Below, in pieces: positions 17,346 to 27,084 of a stretch of 52,851 bases of DNA (its first letter is position 1; every line of letters starts with the position of its first letter). Origin of the DNA: Methylococcales bacterium. GTDB taxonomy: Bacteria > Pseudomonadota > Gammaproteobacteria > Methylococcales > Methylomonadaceae. The notes beneath the pieces were generated by a model. That model ran no database searches and had not been told where the DNA came from. It saw only the letters and a list, made by a program, of their open reading frames with translations. The DNA is taken from the NCBI GenBank assembly GCA_030654015.1, contig JAURYI010000115.1, positions 1-52,851 on the forward strand, written 5' to 3'. A program made the position numbers and the translations under genes.

Positions 17346-18407
17346 TTAGCCCAAGGGATTATTGGGATCAATACCGTCCATAAACGGCAAACGTCTATCC
17401 TGATTGGTTAATTGATACACTTTGCCCAACCAATTGTTAAACACCGCTTTGGCAGTATCGCTCCAAGTATTATCCAGATGACTGACAACCGCCGCCTCAG
17501 GAAATTCAGCGAGAACCTGTCCCGTGCGTTTCGCTTTTCTGACATCATGCTCATACTCAGAAAAAGTCTGCTGCACATCAGGATCAAAATAATGTTCAGG
17601 AAACGGCGGATAATCGTTTATTTCACCGCGATAAAAACGCAGCACTTCACGCTTATATTCTTTTAACAGGCTAATATCATCATATTCAGGATGCCCCTGA
17701 AAAAATACGATACGAAAACCATCGGGACTGACCGCAAGATGCACACCCGCTTCCGAACTGACCGCCAAAACTTTTAGCCCGTGTGCTTCCATATCGCTTT
17801 GAAATATCTCATTAAAACGCGAGTGCGGCACATCAAAACGGCTGTTAATTTCTGCTACCAAGGGATGATGACGACTCACCAGTTTATGAGAAAACACGCC
17901 CCAGCGTTTTTCAGGCAGGCGGGTACGCTCAACGCCATAACAATAATGAATCAGCGCGTGAGTCGCCAAACACGAACACAATACCGAGGTAACATTTTCT
18001 TTCGCCCACGAAAACACTTCCGTCAACGGCAGCCAAAAATCTTCTTCGGGTAACCGTGAGCGCACCACATTTGCCCCGCTGATAATCAGCGCGTCCAAAC
18101 CATCGGCTTTAATTTTTTCAAACGATTCGTAGTATTTATCAATATGCGCTTGCGCTTCTTCACCACGCGGCAAGCCGTCAATGGTAAACAGATGCACATG
18201 AAACTGGGCAATTTGATTACACGCACCCACCAAGCGAAAAAACTGCCGTTCGGTGGCTTCCAGTGCCGCATCGGGCATCATATTCAACAACCCGATGTGC
18301 AGCTCACGAATATCCTGATGACTGGCACGTTCTGGGTCTACAATCTCTTCGCCTTCTTCACGCAGACGCTGAAAGGTCGGCAAATCAATATGGGCAACTA
18401 AAGGCAT
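17346..18407 (-). CDS. metA: Homoserine O-succinyltransferase (MetA family)
   Basis: This 353-residue acyltransferase activates homoserine, the first committed step of methionine synthesis. The nucleophile Cys is in VLCSCLATHAL (~residue 142), the region around KRWGVFSH (~163) matches the family, and the His-x-Glu of the active site is in FFQGHPEYD (~235). The start at 18407 gives MPLVAHIDLPTF and follows a GGGAG ribosome site; a 15-residue upstream extension has no homology. Succinyl rather than acetyl specificity is assumed from the family and not shown by sequence alone. It lies 16 bp after a P-loop ATPase gene in the same orientation. Confidence 0.88.
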   Translation of the reverse strand: MPLVAHIDLPTFQRLREEGEEIVDPERASHQDIRELHIGLLNMMPDAALEATERQFFRLVGACNQIAQFHVHLFTIDGLPRGEEAQAHIDKYYESFEKIKADGLDALIISGANVVRSRLPEEDFWLPLTEVFSWAKENVTSVLCSCLATHALIHYCYGVERTRLPEKRWGVFSHKLVSRHHPLVAEINSRFDVPHSRFNEIFQSDMEAHGLKVLAVSSEAGVHLAVSPDGFRIVFFQGHPEYDDISLLKEYKREVLRFYRGEINDYPPFPEHYFDPDVQQTFSEYEHDVRKAKRTGQVLAEFPEAAVVSHLDNTWSDTAKAVFNNWLGKVYQLTNQDRRLPFMDGIDPNNPLG

Positions 18408-18423
18408 AAGGGCAACTCCCCTG

Positions 18424-19269
18424 TCATGGCTGTTTCGCCAGCGCATCGGCAACCAACGCGATAAAATCCGCTTCCGTTTTTACCTGTGCAATATCATCGG
18501 CACCAACGGTGTAACCGTATTGATCGGCAATCGCTTGATAACGCGGCAATCGAGATTTAAATAACTCGGGAAATACCCAAGTAACAAATTGATCAGGCGG
18601 CATCACTTCGGTGGAACTGTAATTTTTTAACGCCAAAAATTCGGTCAGTTTTTCATCGAGAAACGCTTCCCGATAATATAACGGCTTGGGATCGGTTTTA
18701 GCGCGTTCGATAATCGTCTGTTCTAATGCAGGCGGAATTTTAATATAAATAATCAGCGTGTTTTTAGCCAGATTTTCCAATACCTCAGCATCATCCAATT
18801 CACAAACACTACCACCCGCATCATTAATAAAATGTTTATAGCCATAAATATCGTCGGCTTTATGAATAAAATCGGGAACATCATTCATTGCCGCTATTTC
18901 CGCCTGATGATGCAGTTTTTGTCGGCGTTTAAATTCAGCTAATGACAAACCGCCTAATGCAGGATCACCTAATTTACCTAAAAAACTGGATACTGCCGCC
19001 AGATTATCAACGGTAATTTTATTAGCAATATAAATAGAATCTGATAATAATAATTCACGCAAAAAAGGCACACTGATGGCGTGGCGTTTTATATTATCTA
19101 AAATAGGTTCTTTTAAGTATTTTGTGCCGATACGATAATCGCCCGAATAATGAAACCATTTCGCTTTAGGTAATTTATTGGCAAGCGTGGTTTTACCTGC
19201 ACCCGACATAGCAAGCAGAGTAATGCGCTTTGATGGCCAGTCCAAAAATTCCTCAGGACTCATTTTCAT
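18424..19269 (-). CDS. P-loop ATPase of unknown function next to metA
   Basis: This 281-residue protein has a nucleotide-binding loop MSGAGKTTLANKLP at residues ~20-33. The Walker A is slightly atypical because the first Gly of GxxxxGKT is Ala. The rest is a kinase-like alpha/beta pattern, with a candidate Walker B near TLIIYIKIP (~170) and many charged helices. I do not recognise a defined family. It is consistently placed here between metA and the small acidic gene, which suggests a housekeeping or sulfur-amino-acid link, but that is inference. The start with MKMSPEEFL is reasonable; the alternative M3 differs by two residues. Confidence 0.7.
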   Translation of the reverse strand: MKMSPEEFLDWPSKRITLLAMSGAGKTTLANKLPKAKWFHYSGDYRIGTKYLKEPILDNIKRHAISVPFLRELLLSDSIYIANKITVDNLAAVSSFLGKLGDPALGGLSLAEFKRRQKLHHQAEIAAMNDVPDFIHKADDIYGYKHFINDAGGSVCELDDAEVLENLAKNTLIIYIKIPPALEQTIIERAKTDPKPLYYREAFLDEKLTEFLALKNYSSTEVMPPDQFVTWVFPELFKSRLPRYQAIADQYGYTVGADDIAQVKTEADFIALVADALAKQP

Positions 19270-19284
19270 AATGCTACTCTCTCG

Positions 19285-19578
19285 TTAATCCAAATAGTCG
19301 TCAATATCAATATCGTCCGCATTCGGTCGATGCTTATCGTTATCCGAATAACCTAAATCATCGGTTTCAATATCATCAAACGGCGCACTCCAGTCTTCTG
19401 GGTCTTCAATATAATCAAAAGTAGATCCATACCAACTGTCATTATCATATTCGCCAATATCACCATTAAGATACTGTACTTCAATAGTATCTTCATCAAT
19501 AGCAACAACTTTAAATTTCAGACTATTTTCTACGTCTTTATACCAGCTACCAATAATAGGGTCTGCTACAGTGGCCAT
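19285..19578 (-). CDS. Small acidic protein (DUF6763-like)
   Basis: This 97-residue protein is very acidic in its second half, with many Asp/Glu and no basic patch. The N-terminal half (PIIGSWYKDVENSLKFKVVA, then IEVQYLNGDIGEYDNDSW) resembles a small SH3-like beta barrel and fits the domain of unknown function DUF6763 as I remember it. The ATG at 19578 is preceded by GAGGTGATTATA, with a good ribosome site; a GTG at 19587 overlaps that site and is unlikely. It sits between lysS and the P-loop ATPase, all on the minus strand. Function unknown. Confidence 0.65.
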   Translation of the reverse strand: MATVADPIIGSWYKDVENSLKFKVVAIDEDTIEVQYLNGDIGEYDNDSWYGSTFDYIEDPEDWSAPFDDIETDDLGYSDNDKHRPNADDIDIDDYLD

Positions 19579-19665
19579 TATAATCACCTCAATTTATATT
19601 TTTAACGTAAAAGCAAAATTTCTAGGTTGCGTTAATAAAAATCAATAACTCAACCTAGAAAATAA

Positions 19666-21162
19666 TTACAACTTAGGTCTCATGTGCGGAAACAATAAAA
19701 CATCACGAATCGACGGTGCGTCAGTAAATAACATCACCAATCTATCAATACCGATACCTTCACCCGCCGTCGGCGGCATACCGTGTTCTAACGCGGTAAT
19801 ATAATCAGCATCAAAGTGCATTGCCTCATCATCACCCGCATCTTTTTCATCCACCTGTTGCTGAAAACGCGCTGCCTGATCTTCGGCATCATTCAATTCG
19901 GTAAAACCGTTGGCAATTTCTCGCCCACCGACAAAAAATTCAAAACGGTCAGTGACGTGGGGATTATCATCATTACGACGCGCAAGTGGCGATACTTCCA
20001 CAGGATACGCAGTAATAAATGTCGGATTCATCAGTTTACTTTCTACCGTTTTTTCAAAAATTTCAATCTGAATTTTACCCAAACCGTAACTGTCTTTCAC
20101 AGGTAGATGTAATTTTTCAGCCACTTTAACAGCGGCTTCACGGGTATTAATATCAGCAACCGTTAAATCAGGATTAAAATGTAAAATAGATTCCTCTACC
20201 GTCATGCGCACAAATGGCTGACCAAAATCATACTCTTCGCCTTGATAAGTAACCACCGACTGCCCGACGACTTCCTGAGCAATTCCGCGTAACATCGCTT
20301 CGGTTAAATCCATTAAATCGGTATATTCTGAATATGCCTGATAAAATTCCAGCATGGTAAATTCAGGATTATGACGAGTAGATAATCCCTCATTACGGAA
20401 ATTACGATTAATTTCAAATACCCGTTCAAAGCCGCCGACAACCAAACGTTTTAAATATAACTCAGGCGCGATACGCAAATACATATCCATATCCAGCGCA
20501 TTATGATGCGTCATAAATGGACGCGCGGTTGCACCACCTGGAATAACCTGCATCATCGGCGTTTCCACTTCTAAAAAATCGCGGTCAATTAAAAACTGGC
20601 GAATATAAGAAACGATTTTAGAACGAATTAAAAACGTTTGCCGTGATTGCTCACTCATAATTAAATCTAAATACCGCTGACGGTATTTAATTTCCTGATC
20701 GGCAATACCGTGAAACTTTTCAGGCAACGGACGCAACGCTTTCGTTAATAAGCGAATCGCATCGACCTTAACGCTTAATTCACCTGTTTGGGTTTTAAAT
20801 AATGTACCTTCCGCACCGATAATATCGCCAATATCCCATTTCTTAAACTGCTCGTTATAAAAACCTTCAGGTAAATGATCCCGAGTAACATATAACTGAA
20901 TTTTACCCGACATATCCTGAATATGCACAAAACTCGCTTTACCCATAACACGGCGCGTCATGATACGCCCCGCTAATTGAAAGCGTAACGGTTCGGCTTC
21001 TAATTCTTCTTTAGATAGTTCTGAATAGCGTGCTAATAATTCCCCCGCAACCACATTGCGGCGAAAATCAGTTGGAAACGCAATACTGTTTTCGCGTAAC
21101 TCTGTTAATTTGCTACGACGTTGTTTAATTTGTTCTTGTTCGTCTTGGATTTGTTCGGACAT
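19666..21162 (-). CDS. lysS: Lysyl-tRNA synthetase, class II
   Basis: This 498-residue enzyme charges tRNA-Lys. An OB-fold anticodon-binding domain occupies ~residues 60-150. The class II catalytic core follows with motif 2 ([11 protein letters not shown], ~256-266) and motif 3 ([24 protein letters not shown], ~466-490). Length is normal for the family (~500). In most gammaproteobacteria it lies directly after prfB; here a restriction-modification pair and a photolyase separate the two. Confidence 0.97.
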   Translation of the reverse strand: MSEQIQDEQEQIKQRRSKLTELRENSIAFPTDFRRNVVAGELLARYSELSKEELEAEPLRFQLAGRIMTRRVMGKASFVHIQDMSGKIQLYVTRDHLPEGFYNEQFKKWDIGDIIGAEGTLFKTQTGELSVKVDAIRLLTKALRPLPEKFHGIADQEIKYRQRYLDLIMSEQSRQTFLIRSKIVSYIRQFLIDRDFLEVETPMMQVIPGGATARPFMTHHNALDMDMYLRIAPELYLKRLVVGGFERVFEINRNFRNEGLSTRHNPEFTMLEFYQAYSEYTDLMDLTEAMLRGIAQEVVGQSVVTYQGEEYDFGQPFVRMTVEESILHFNPDLTVADINTREAAVKVAEKLHLPVKDSYGLGKIQIEIFEKTVESKLMNPTFITAYPVEVSPLARRNDDNPHVTDRFEFFVGGREIANGFTELNDAEDQAARFQQQVDEKDAGDDEAMHFDADYITALEHGMPPTAGEGIGIDRLVMLFTDAPSIRDVLLFPHMRPKL

Positions 21163-21196
21163 ATTATTTTTTTATTTAAAAGTAAAGAATAGGTTA

Positions 21197-21245
21197 TCTC
21201 GTTCCCACGCACCTCGTGAGAATGCAGTCATGGCGTACTACGCCA
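21197..21245. repeat. Dispersed intergenic repeat (CTCGTTCCCACGC family), copy 1
   Basis: This begins TCTCGTTCCCACGCACC and contains GAATGCAGTCATGGCGTACTA. A diverged copy is at 50318-50367. The same kind of sequence (CTCGTTCCCACGCTC...GTGGGAATGC) is, to my knowledge, a widespread dispersed repeat in proteobacteria. Its edge overlaps the last codons and stop of the photolyase gene, so it appears to have replaced that gene's extreme 3' end. Confidence 0.6.
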
Positions 21246-22596
21246 TTATTTTAAAGCGTTCTTTAGTAATAGCGACTTCTACACTGTGATTAATAATAGG
21301 CGCAGGATAAAAATCGCCATAATGTTTTTTATCCCATTGATGCAGAGTTTTAATTGGCACGGCGCGTATTTCAGGTATCCAGCGATACATATAATCCCCG
21401 TTAGCATCAAACTTTTGTTGCTGTAACCACGGGTTAAAAATCCGAAAATAGGGTTGTGCATCACACCCTGTTGACGCTGCCCATTGCCAGTTACCGTTAT
21501 TTAAACAGGGATCATAATCCACTAAATGTTGGGCAAAATAACGCTCGCCCCACCGCCAGCTAATGTGTAAATCTTTAACCAAAAATGAAGCGACAATCAT
21601 ACGCACACGGTTGTGCATAAAGCCAGTGCTGTTTAATTCACGCATTCCCGCATCGACAATAGGAAAACCTGTTTTGCCGTCTGCCCACGCCTGAAAATAA
21701 TCGCGATTATTATCCCACGTCAGCTTGTCGAATTTGTCGATGAAGGCATGACCAAAAACCTTGGGAAAATGGTAGGCAATATGGGTTAAAAAATCACGCC
21801 AGTACAGTTGCCGTAATAACGGATGTTCTGTGCCTAAGTCCCGCGCTATATCGTGAAAAACCTCCCGCACCGACACCGTACCAAATTTCAAATGGGCTGA
21901 TAATTGGCTGGTGGATTGCAGCGCAGGAAAATCGCGCGTTATGGCATAATCCCTGCAAACTGTCAGCTCACCCAACCGTTGTAAAGCCGCTTTACGTCCA
22001 CCTTGCACAGTGTTTGTGCAAACTCCATTTTGCGCTATCGCCTCCAGTGAAGTTGTGGAGGCAACCGTTAAAAACTGCCCATTTTCCAAGTCTTGCGGTA
22101 AGTCTACAGGAAACTGTCTGGCGTTATTATAAAATGCAGTAAACACTTTATACGCGCTACCATCACTTTTAACCGCCTGTTCTGGCTCAGTCAATAGCGC
22201 GTCAGGCACAACGTGTAAAGCAATGTTTAATCGCTGACAAACATCGGCAATTTCCGCATCCCGCTGCCGACTAAACGGCGTGTAATCACGGTTAATAAAC
22301 ACCGCTTGTATATTTTGTTGTGCGTATAACTGCTCAATAACCTGCGTTGGCAAACCGTGAAACAACGCTAAATCAGCATCGTTATTTTTAAACTGCTCTG
22401 CCAAATCCGCCAACGATTGCAACATAAAATGCAAAGCGGGCTTACTCTGATACGGATGCGGCTTAATTTGGCGTTCATCAAAAATAAAACTGGCAATAAC
22501 CTGTTTAGAAGAACATAAAGCGGCATTTAACGCGCTATTATCAATAAGCCGCAAATCCCGCCGAAATATAAATAATGCTGTTTGATAAGTGGTCAT
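21238..22596 (-). CDS. phrB: Deoxyribodipyrimidine photolyase
   Basis: This 452-residue FAD-dependent enzyme repairs UV-induced pyrimidine dimers with light. The N-terminal antenna domain opens with LFIFRRDLRLIDNSAL. The C-terminal FAD domain contains FLTHIAYHFP, GFPIVDAGMRELNSTGFMHNRVRMI and TGCDAQPYFRIFNP, all hallmark class I CPD photolyase segments with the electron-transfer Trp region WQWAASTGCDAQ. It stands between lysS and the restriction endonuclease gene, with about 70 bp on each side. Its last three codons lie in a dispersed repeat. Confidence 0.95.
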   Translation of the reverse strand: MTTYQTALFIFRRDLRLIDNSALNAALCSSKQVIASFIFDERQIKPHPYQSKPALHFMLQSLADLAEQFKNNDADLALFHGLPTQVIEQLYAQQNIQAVFINRDYTPFSRQRDAEIADVCQRLNIALHVVPDALLTEPEQAVKSDGSAYKVFTAFYNNARQFPVDLPQDLENGQFLTVASTTSLEAIAQNGVCTNTVQGGRKAALQRLGELTVCRDYAITRDFPALQSTSQLSAHLKFGTVSVREVFHDIARDLGTEHPLLRQLYWRDFLTHIAYHFPKVFGHAFIDKFDKLTWDNNRDYFQAWADGKTGFPIVDAGMRELNSTGFMHNRVRMIVASFLVKDLHISWRWGERYFAQHLVDYDPCLNNGNWQWAASTGCDAQPYFRIFNPWLQQQKFDANGDYMYRWIPEIRAVPIKTLHQWDKKHYGDFYPAPIINHSVEVAITKERFKIMA

Positions 22597-22668
22597 TGAT
22601 GAGTATATTTAAGGTGGTCTTTATAATTGTTTATTGATAGTCATTTAACAAATTTAGACATTGAAAAA

Positions 22669-23826
22669 TTACAGTTCATCATTGCTATGATTAAATTCAA
22701 CTTTGCTCTGAGTGATAATTTCATTCATCACCTCTTGCAATTTCGCCGATTCTAAAAGCTCAGTAAATGCGTCGATTAAACTTTGCGTGTTAATAATTTC
22801 TTCTACGGCTGCCATATAAGATTCAACAACCGCTTCAATTTTGTACTTTGTTAAGGCTTGATTGCGAATGGTAGCGCGTATTTGTTCAATGGTTTCATCT
22901 GATTTTACAACGAAGGTAATAGGAAAACGCTGTACTTTATCTATGTCGAGGAAATATTTGCCCACATCTACAGTTTCAGTAACTTGAAAAAATAGTCCTA
23001 GCGGCTTCATCACAAAATCTATACCACCATCGTTGGCGTTGGTACGACCCGTTTTATAGAGAATTAAAGCCTCTTCTGCTACTGTTTCTTTTTCATCACC
23101 TAACCAAATCGTTTGTTGTCCGTATTTTGCTTTTAATACCGCGTAACTAACAATTTCAAAAATACGCGCATCAACGGTAGGTTTTAATTGCTGAATTACG
23201 AAATCAATCGCTTTTTCAGGATTATTCTCACTCAGTTTTGCAATTTGTTGACAGGTGTCAATAAATTCTTCGAATGCCGCTTTTTTACTTGCTACATAAG
23301 CATCAATAATTTCAATGATTGCATGGGCAATGTTATAAATACAATCTATACCATTTTTTTGCCGTATCTGTACTTGCAATAAATCGTCTTGAATCCAATA
23401 GCGTTGTTTTTCTATATCACGAATAATCGGTTGCTTACCCAGCGTGGAATAAAATTTCTTAAACTCGTCATTTAGACGAGCATTTAGCGCGTGATTTTGT
23501 AATTTCGCACCAAATGGCAATTCACGTTGTCTGCGAAATAGGTCATTGAACCTCGCTCCTTCATATTGTGAATATTCATACCCTGCGTTGTCATTAAAAA
23601 AACCTTTTGCTATATAATCTTCAATAAGCACATAAAGCGCGTAGTGATTGGCAAATGCACCTCGCGCCTTAGAACCGCTATTAGCTGATTTTGTTTTGAT
23701 ATTTAAATAGCCCAGTAAGGGACTTGCCTCAAATACATCTACAGCATATTCGGCAAAATGTTTTTCAAGTATTTCGAGAATTTTTGCAGTAAACGGATGG
23801 TAATTTATTTCATAGTTTGGCATCAA
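22669..23826 (-). CDS. Putative type II restriction endonuclease (predicted ATGCAT)
   Basis: This 385-residue protein overlaps the end of the adjacent DNA methyltransferase gene by 17 bases and is read in a different frame, the classic layout of a type II R-M operon. I do not recognise a named endonuclease family. A candidate PD-(D/E)xK-like core is DGGIDFVMKPLGLFFQVTE at ~residues 265-283. Early residues LLGYLNIKTKSAN, SKARGAFANHYALYVL and RFNDLFRRQRELPFGAKLQNHALN suggest an alpha-helical specificity part. The start is one of two adjacent ATGs at 23826/23823. The specificity prediction comes only from its partner. Confidence 0.65.
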   Translation of the reverse strand: MMPNYEINYHPFTAKILEILEKHFAEYAVDVFEASPLLGYLNIKTKSANSGSKARGAFANHYALYVLIEDYIAKGFFNDNAGYEYSQYEGARFNDLFRRQRELPFGAKLQNHALNARLNDEFKKFYSTLGKQPIIRDIEKQRYWIQDDLLQVQIRQKNGIDCIYNIAHAIIEIIDAYVASKKAAFEEFIDTCQQIAKLSENNPEKAIDFVIQQLKPTVDARIFEIVSYAVLKAKYGQQTIWLGDEKETVAEEALILYKTGRTNANDGGIDFVMKPLGLFFQVTETVDVGKYFLDIDKVQRFPITFVVKSDETIEQIRATIRNQALTKYKIEAVVESYMAAVEEIINTQSLIDAFTELLESAKLQEVMNEIITQSKVEFNHSNDEL

Positions 23827-24694
23827 TCATCGCTTTTTGTGATTTACTGTCATTACCATTTTTTCTGACAAATGTTTTATCCAATGGCTTTAATTCTTCG
23901 CCATCAAAATGACTACTAATTCCCAGTCTGCGCAAACCCGTTTTAAAATACTCCGTTTGTAATTCAATACCGATTGCTTTGCGTCCTAGCCTTTGCGCCA
24001 CTGCACAACTGGTAAATGTTCCAGCAAATGGGTCAAGTATTAAATCTCCAACATTACTACTGGCTTTAATAATCCGCTCTAATAAAGCTTCGGGTTTTTG
24101 GCTAGGATGCTGTTCATATTCGGGCATACGATAACGAACTCGCGGCATACTCCAAACATTCCCTGGGATTTTCGTTGTGTTATAAGGTGTTGGTACGGTT
24201 TTGCGGTAATCTATTAACTTTCTAGTCGCACCAGTTTTAGCTTCAACCGCTATATCTTCGGCATTAAAAGTATAATTTTTCGCATCTTTTACGCAGAACA
24301 AAATAGGTTCATACAATGAACCAAAATGTTTTTTTGCTTGCACGCCAGAACTGTCATAGTGCCAAACAATTCTCGATAACACCGTCATGCGTTCTCGTAA
24401 CCATAAATCCAAATAAGGCATGGCTTGAGTGCTGGTCATTACATACAAACTACCATGAGGTTTTAGTTTTTTTATACACAACTCTAACCATTGATAACAC
24501 CATGTTGCGTAATCTGTATCTGATGACCATACATCCATAAAGTCACCGAACTTTTTGCCGATGTTGTAAGGGGGGTCAACAAAAATTAAATCAACTGATT
24601 CATCTGCAATATCGAATAAACAATCAAAACAATCACCGTTATAAACAGTAACTGAGTCTTTGGTGTGTTTTATAAATGCTTTTGTTTTCAACAA
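23810..24694 (-). CDS. YhdJ-like DNA adenine-N6 methyltransferase (predicted ATGCAT)
   Basis: This 294-residue beta-class methyltransferase has the catalytic motif IV (DPPYNIG, ~40-46) ahead of the SAM-binding motif I (LDPFAGTFTS, ~219-228). The middle part is nearly collinear with E. coli YhdJ, which methylates ATGCAT: YDSSGVQAKKHFGSLYEPIL, DYRKTVPTPYN, PGNVWSMPRVRY and HPSQKPEALLERII. It starts at a TTG immediately after the prfB stop codon (0-bp gap), so translation is probably coupled to prfB. No ATG exists near the start. It overlaps the downstream endonuclease gene. Confidence 0.88.
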   Translation of the reverse strand: MLKTKAFIKHTKDSVTVYNGDCFDCLFDIADESVDLIFVDPPYNIGKKFGDFMDVWSSDTDYATWCYQWLELCIKKLKPHGSLYVMTSTQAMPYLDLWLRERMTVLSRIVWHYDSSGVQAKKHFGSLYEPILFCVKDAKNYTFNAEDIAVEAKTGATRKLIDYRKTVPTPYNTTKIPGNVWSMPRVRYRMPEYEQHPSQKPEALLERIIKASSNVGDLILDPFAGTFTSCAVAQRLGRKAIGIELQTEYFKTGLRRLGISSHFDGEELKPLDKTFVRKNGNDSKSQKAMIDAKL

Positions 24695-25793
24695 CTACAA
24701 CCCACTCTTCAAGCTCGCTTCAATAAACTGATCCAAGTCGCCGTCTAATACCGCTTGGGTGTTGCCTGTTTCTACGCTGGTGCGCAGGTCTTTGATGCGT
24801 GATTGGTCTAGGACGTAGGAGCGGATTTGACTGCCCCAGCCGATGTCGGACTTTGAGTCTTCTAGGGTTTGCTGGGTTTCTGAACGTTTGCGCATTTCCA
24901 GTTCGTACAGTTTGGCTTTTAACTGCTTCATCGCGGTGGCGCGGTTTTTATGTTGCGAGCGGTCGCTTTGACATTGCACGACGATGCCAGAGGGTGCGTG
25001 AGTCATACGCACGGCGGATTCGGTTTTGTTGATGTGCTGACCACCTGCACCACTTGCGCGGTACACGTCTACACGAATGTCGGCGGGGTTGATGTCTATG
25101 TCTACGTCATCGTCAATTTCGGGCGAAACAAATACGGAAGCGAACGAGGTATGACGGCGATTGCCTGAGTCAAACGGTGATTTTCTGACTAAACGGTGTA
25201 CGCCTGTTTCGGTGCGTAGCCAGCCAAAGGCATATTCACCTTCAAAACGAATGGTGGCACTTTTAATGCCCGCAACATCGCCTTGTGATTCTTCAATCAG
25301 TTCGGTTTTAAAGCCTTTGCGCTCTCCCCAGCGTAGGAACATACGTTCCAGCATGGATGCCCAGTCTTGTGCTTCTGTGCCGCCTGAGCCTGATTGGATG
25401 TCTAAAAAGGCGTTGTTTGCGTCCATTTGTCCTGAGAACATACGGCGAAATTCAAGATCAGCAACGCGCTGTTCAAAATGGGCTAAATCGGCGACGACAG
25501 TATCAACGGTTTCTTCATCGTCTTCTTCGATTGCCATGAGTAAGAGTTCTTCGGCATCGGCAAGTCCGCGATCCATTTCGGTAATGGTGTTGACGATAGC
25601 TTCCAGTTGCCCGCGTTCTTTGCCTAACTCTTGGGCTAGTTCTGGATTGTCCCAAATTTTGGGGTTTTCCAGTTCGCGCAGGACTTCAATCAGGCGTTCG
25701 CTTTTGCTATCAAAGTCAAAGATACCCCCTGAGCGCGTCGCAGCGGCTTTTAAGGTCAGCGATTTTATTTTTAATTGGATTTATTTCTTGCAT
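24695..25793 (-). CDS. prfB: Peptide chain release factor 2 (programmed +1 frameshift)
   Basis: RF2 terminates translation at UGA and UAA. The gene starts at the ATG at 25793 ([20 protein letters not shown]). It runs 25 codons in frame to an internal UGA at 25718-25716 and continues in the +1 frame as [13 protein letters not shown]. After that, all landmarks are intact: the SPF stop-codon recognition motif in [11 protein letters not shown] and the GGQ peptidyl-hydrolysis motif in [12 protein letters not shown]. Total length after the shift is about 365 residues, normal for the family. Its stop codon directly abuts the start of the methyltransferase gene. Confidence 0.97.
25716..25730 (-). promoter_or_regulatory. 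prfB autoregulatory +1 frameshift site
   Basis: On the minus strand the site reads AGGGGGTATCTTTGA: an internal Shine-Dalgarno-like AGGGGG, the slippery CTT-T and the in-frame UGA, followed by C. This is the classical RF2 feedback site. When RF2 is scarce, the ribosome pauses at UGA and slips to the +1 frame to make full-length RF2. Confidence 0.97.
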
Positions 25794-26058
25794 GGTTGTT
25801 GCTAATGATTGGACGATAAAAACGATAAGAGGTGTCGATTATAAACCAGATGTTTTTGTATAATTCATCTTTTTGTCATTGAGAGTGGCGATGATTGCTG
25901 TTGTTGGGTATGCTAGAATAGTTATGTTTGATAGTGAATCATGGATGAACTAAGGTTTTTATATCGAATCGCTTTCACACTGACCGCTCAAGCAACTATT
26001 ATTGCGTTGAAACGATGAATTTTCCGCTATCTACTATCGTAGTTTAACTAAAGAAAAT

Positions 26059-27081
26059 ATGAAAAAACTTATTCTTATCTGTTTGTTTCTCGCTGTGATT
26101 GTCGGTGGTGGCTGGGGCGTTCATTTTTACAACCATTTAAAGCCAAAAGCAGATAATATCGGCGTTGGTTATTCGATTGCCGAAGGCAATGATTTTTTAA
26201 ATATCGGTCGTTATGATGAGGCTAAAAAATTATTTGCCAGTGCGTTGGCAACTGACCCTAAAAATGTTAAGGCGGCATGGGGCTTGAAATTAACCGAGGC
26301 TAAAGAGACTTCATCTATTAATGCGTTCAAACTGGCGATTGACGCGCTTTATGAGCAGAACTCAAACGATGCTTATGTTAATTTATTTTTGGGTGAGTTT
26401 TTCCTTGCTATTAATCAGCTTGACAAGGCAAGACCTTATCTCCAGCAAGCACTCAACCAAAATCCAAAACTTGCCGAAGCACATTTTCATCTGGCATCAC
26501 TGCATGAAGAACAAGGTAATTTTGCTACCGCCAAATCAGAAATTTCACTGGCAATTGATATAAGCCGCTCACCTAAATATCGTAATAAACTGGCGCATAT
26601 TTATATCAAACTGCATCATCTTGATGCGGCAACAGCTGAATATGAAAAAAGCGTTGATTATCCGTTATCCGCACTGGATGTTGCCGAAATTTACTGGCAA
26701 CGTGATAGATTTGATCTGGCGTTGATTCGTCAACTGCAAGCGGTGAAATGGTTGAATGATACAACGGTGATGGCTTTACCCGAAAATAAAGACTCATGGA
26801 CGTTCAAAATCAGCGATGAGGAGAAGATTGCTTTAAACAAACTCGATGAAAAACTGAATTATGCGTATTTATGTTTGTCGTTCACGTTGTATTTTTTAGA
26901 CAATACTGAAGAATCTGAGCGTTATGTACAGGAAGCACGCAATTTATCAATTCTTCGCCATAATGATGTTAATACGCTGGTCACAACTCGTTTGGATACT
27001 TTAGTACAGGAAAAATACGGTTCGGCTACTAAAGTTGAGGTGTTTAAAGCAAAATATCTGGTCAACGCCATAACGCCTTAA
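26059..27081 (+). CDS. Membrane-anchored TPR protein
   Basis: This 340-residue protein has an uncleaved-looking N-terminal hydrophobic segment (LILICLFLAVIVGGGWGVHF, residues ~4-23). A series of TPR helices follows: FLNIGRYDEAKKLFASALATDP (~48-69), DKARPYLQQALNQNPKLAEAHFHLASLHEEQGNF (~120-153) and more weakly to ~300. It is probably a periplasmic or inner-membrane scaffold. No enzymatic motif is visible and I recognise no specific family. It is transcribed alone, divergently from prfB (265-bp gap holding both promoters) and convergent with the transglycosylase gene three bases away. Confidence 0.75.
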   Translation: MKKLILICLFLAVIVGGGWGVHFYNHLKPKADNIGVGYSIAEGNDFLNIGRYDEAKKLFASALATDPKNVKAAWGLKLTEAKETSSINAFKLAIDALYEQNSNDAYVNLFLGEFFLAINQLDKARPYLQQALNQNPKLAEAHFHLASLHEEQGNFATAKSEISLAIDISRSPKYRNKLAHIYIKLHHLDAATAEYEKSVDYPLSALDVAEIYWQRDRFDLALIRQLQAVKWLNDTTVMALPENKDSWTFKISDEEKIALNKLDEKLNYAYLCLSFTLYFLDNTEESERYVQEARNLSILRHNDVNTLVTTRLDTLVQEKYGSATKVEVFKAKYLVNAITP

Positions 27082-27084
27082 CTG

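Noticed and set aside
25161-25805. 214-codon plus-strand ORF across prfB
   Set aside because: It is antisense to prfB, whose frameshift site and GGQ/SPF motifs are clear.
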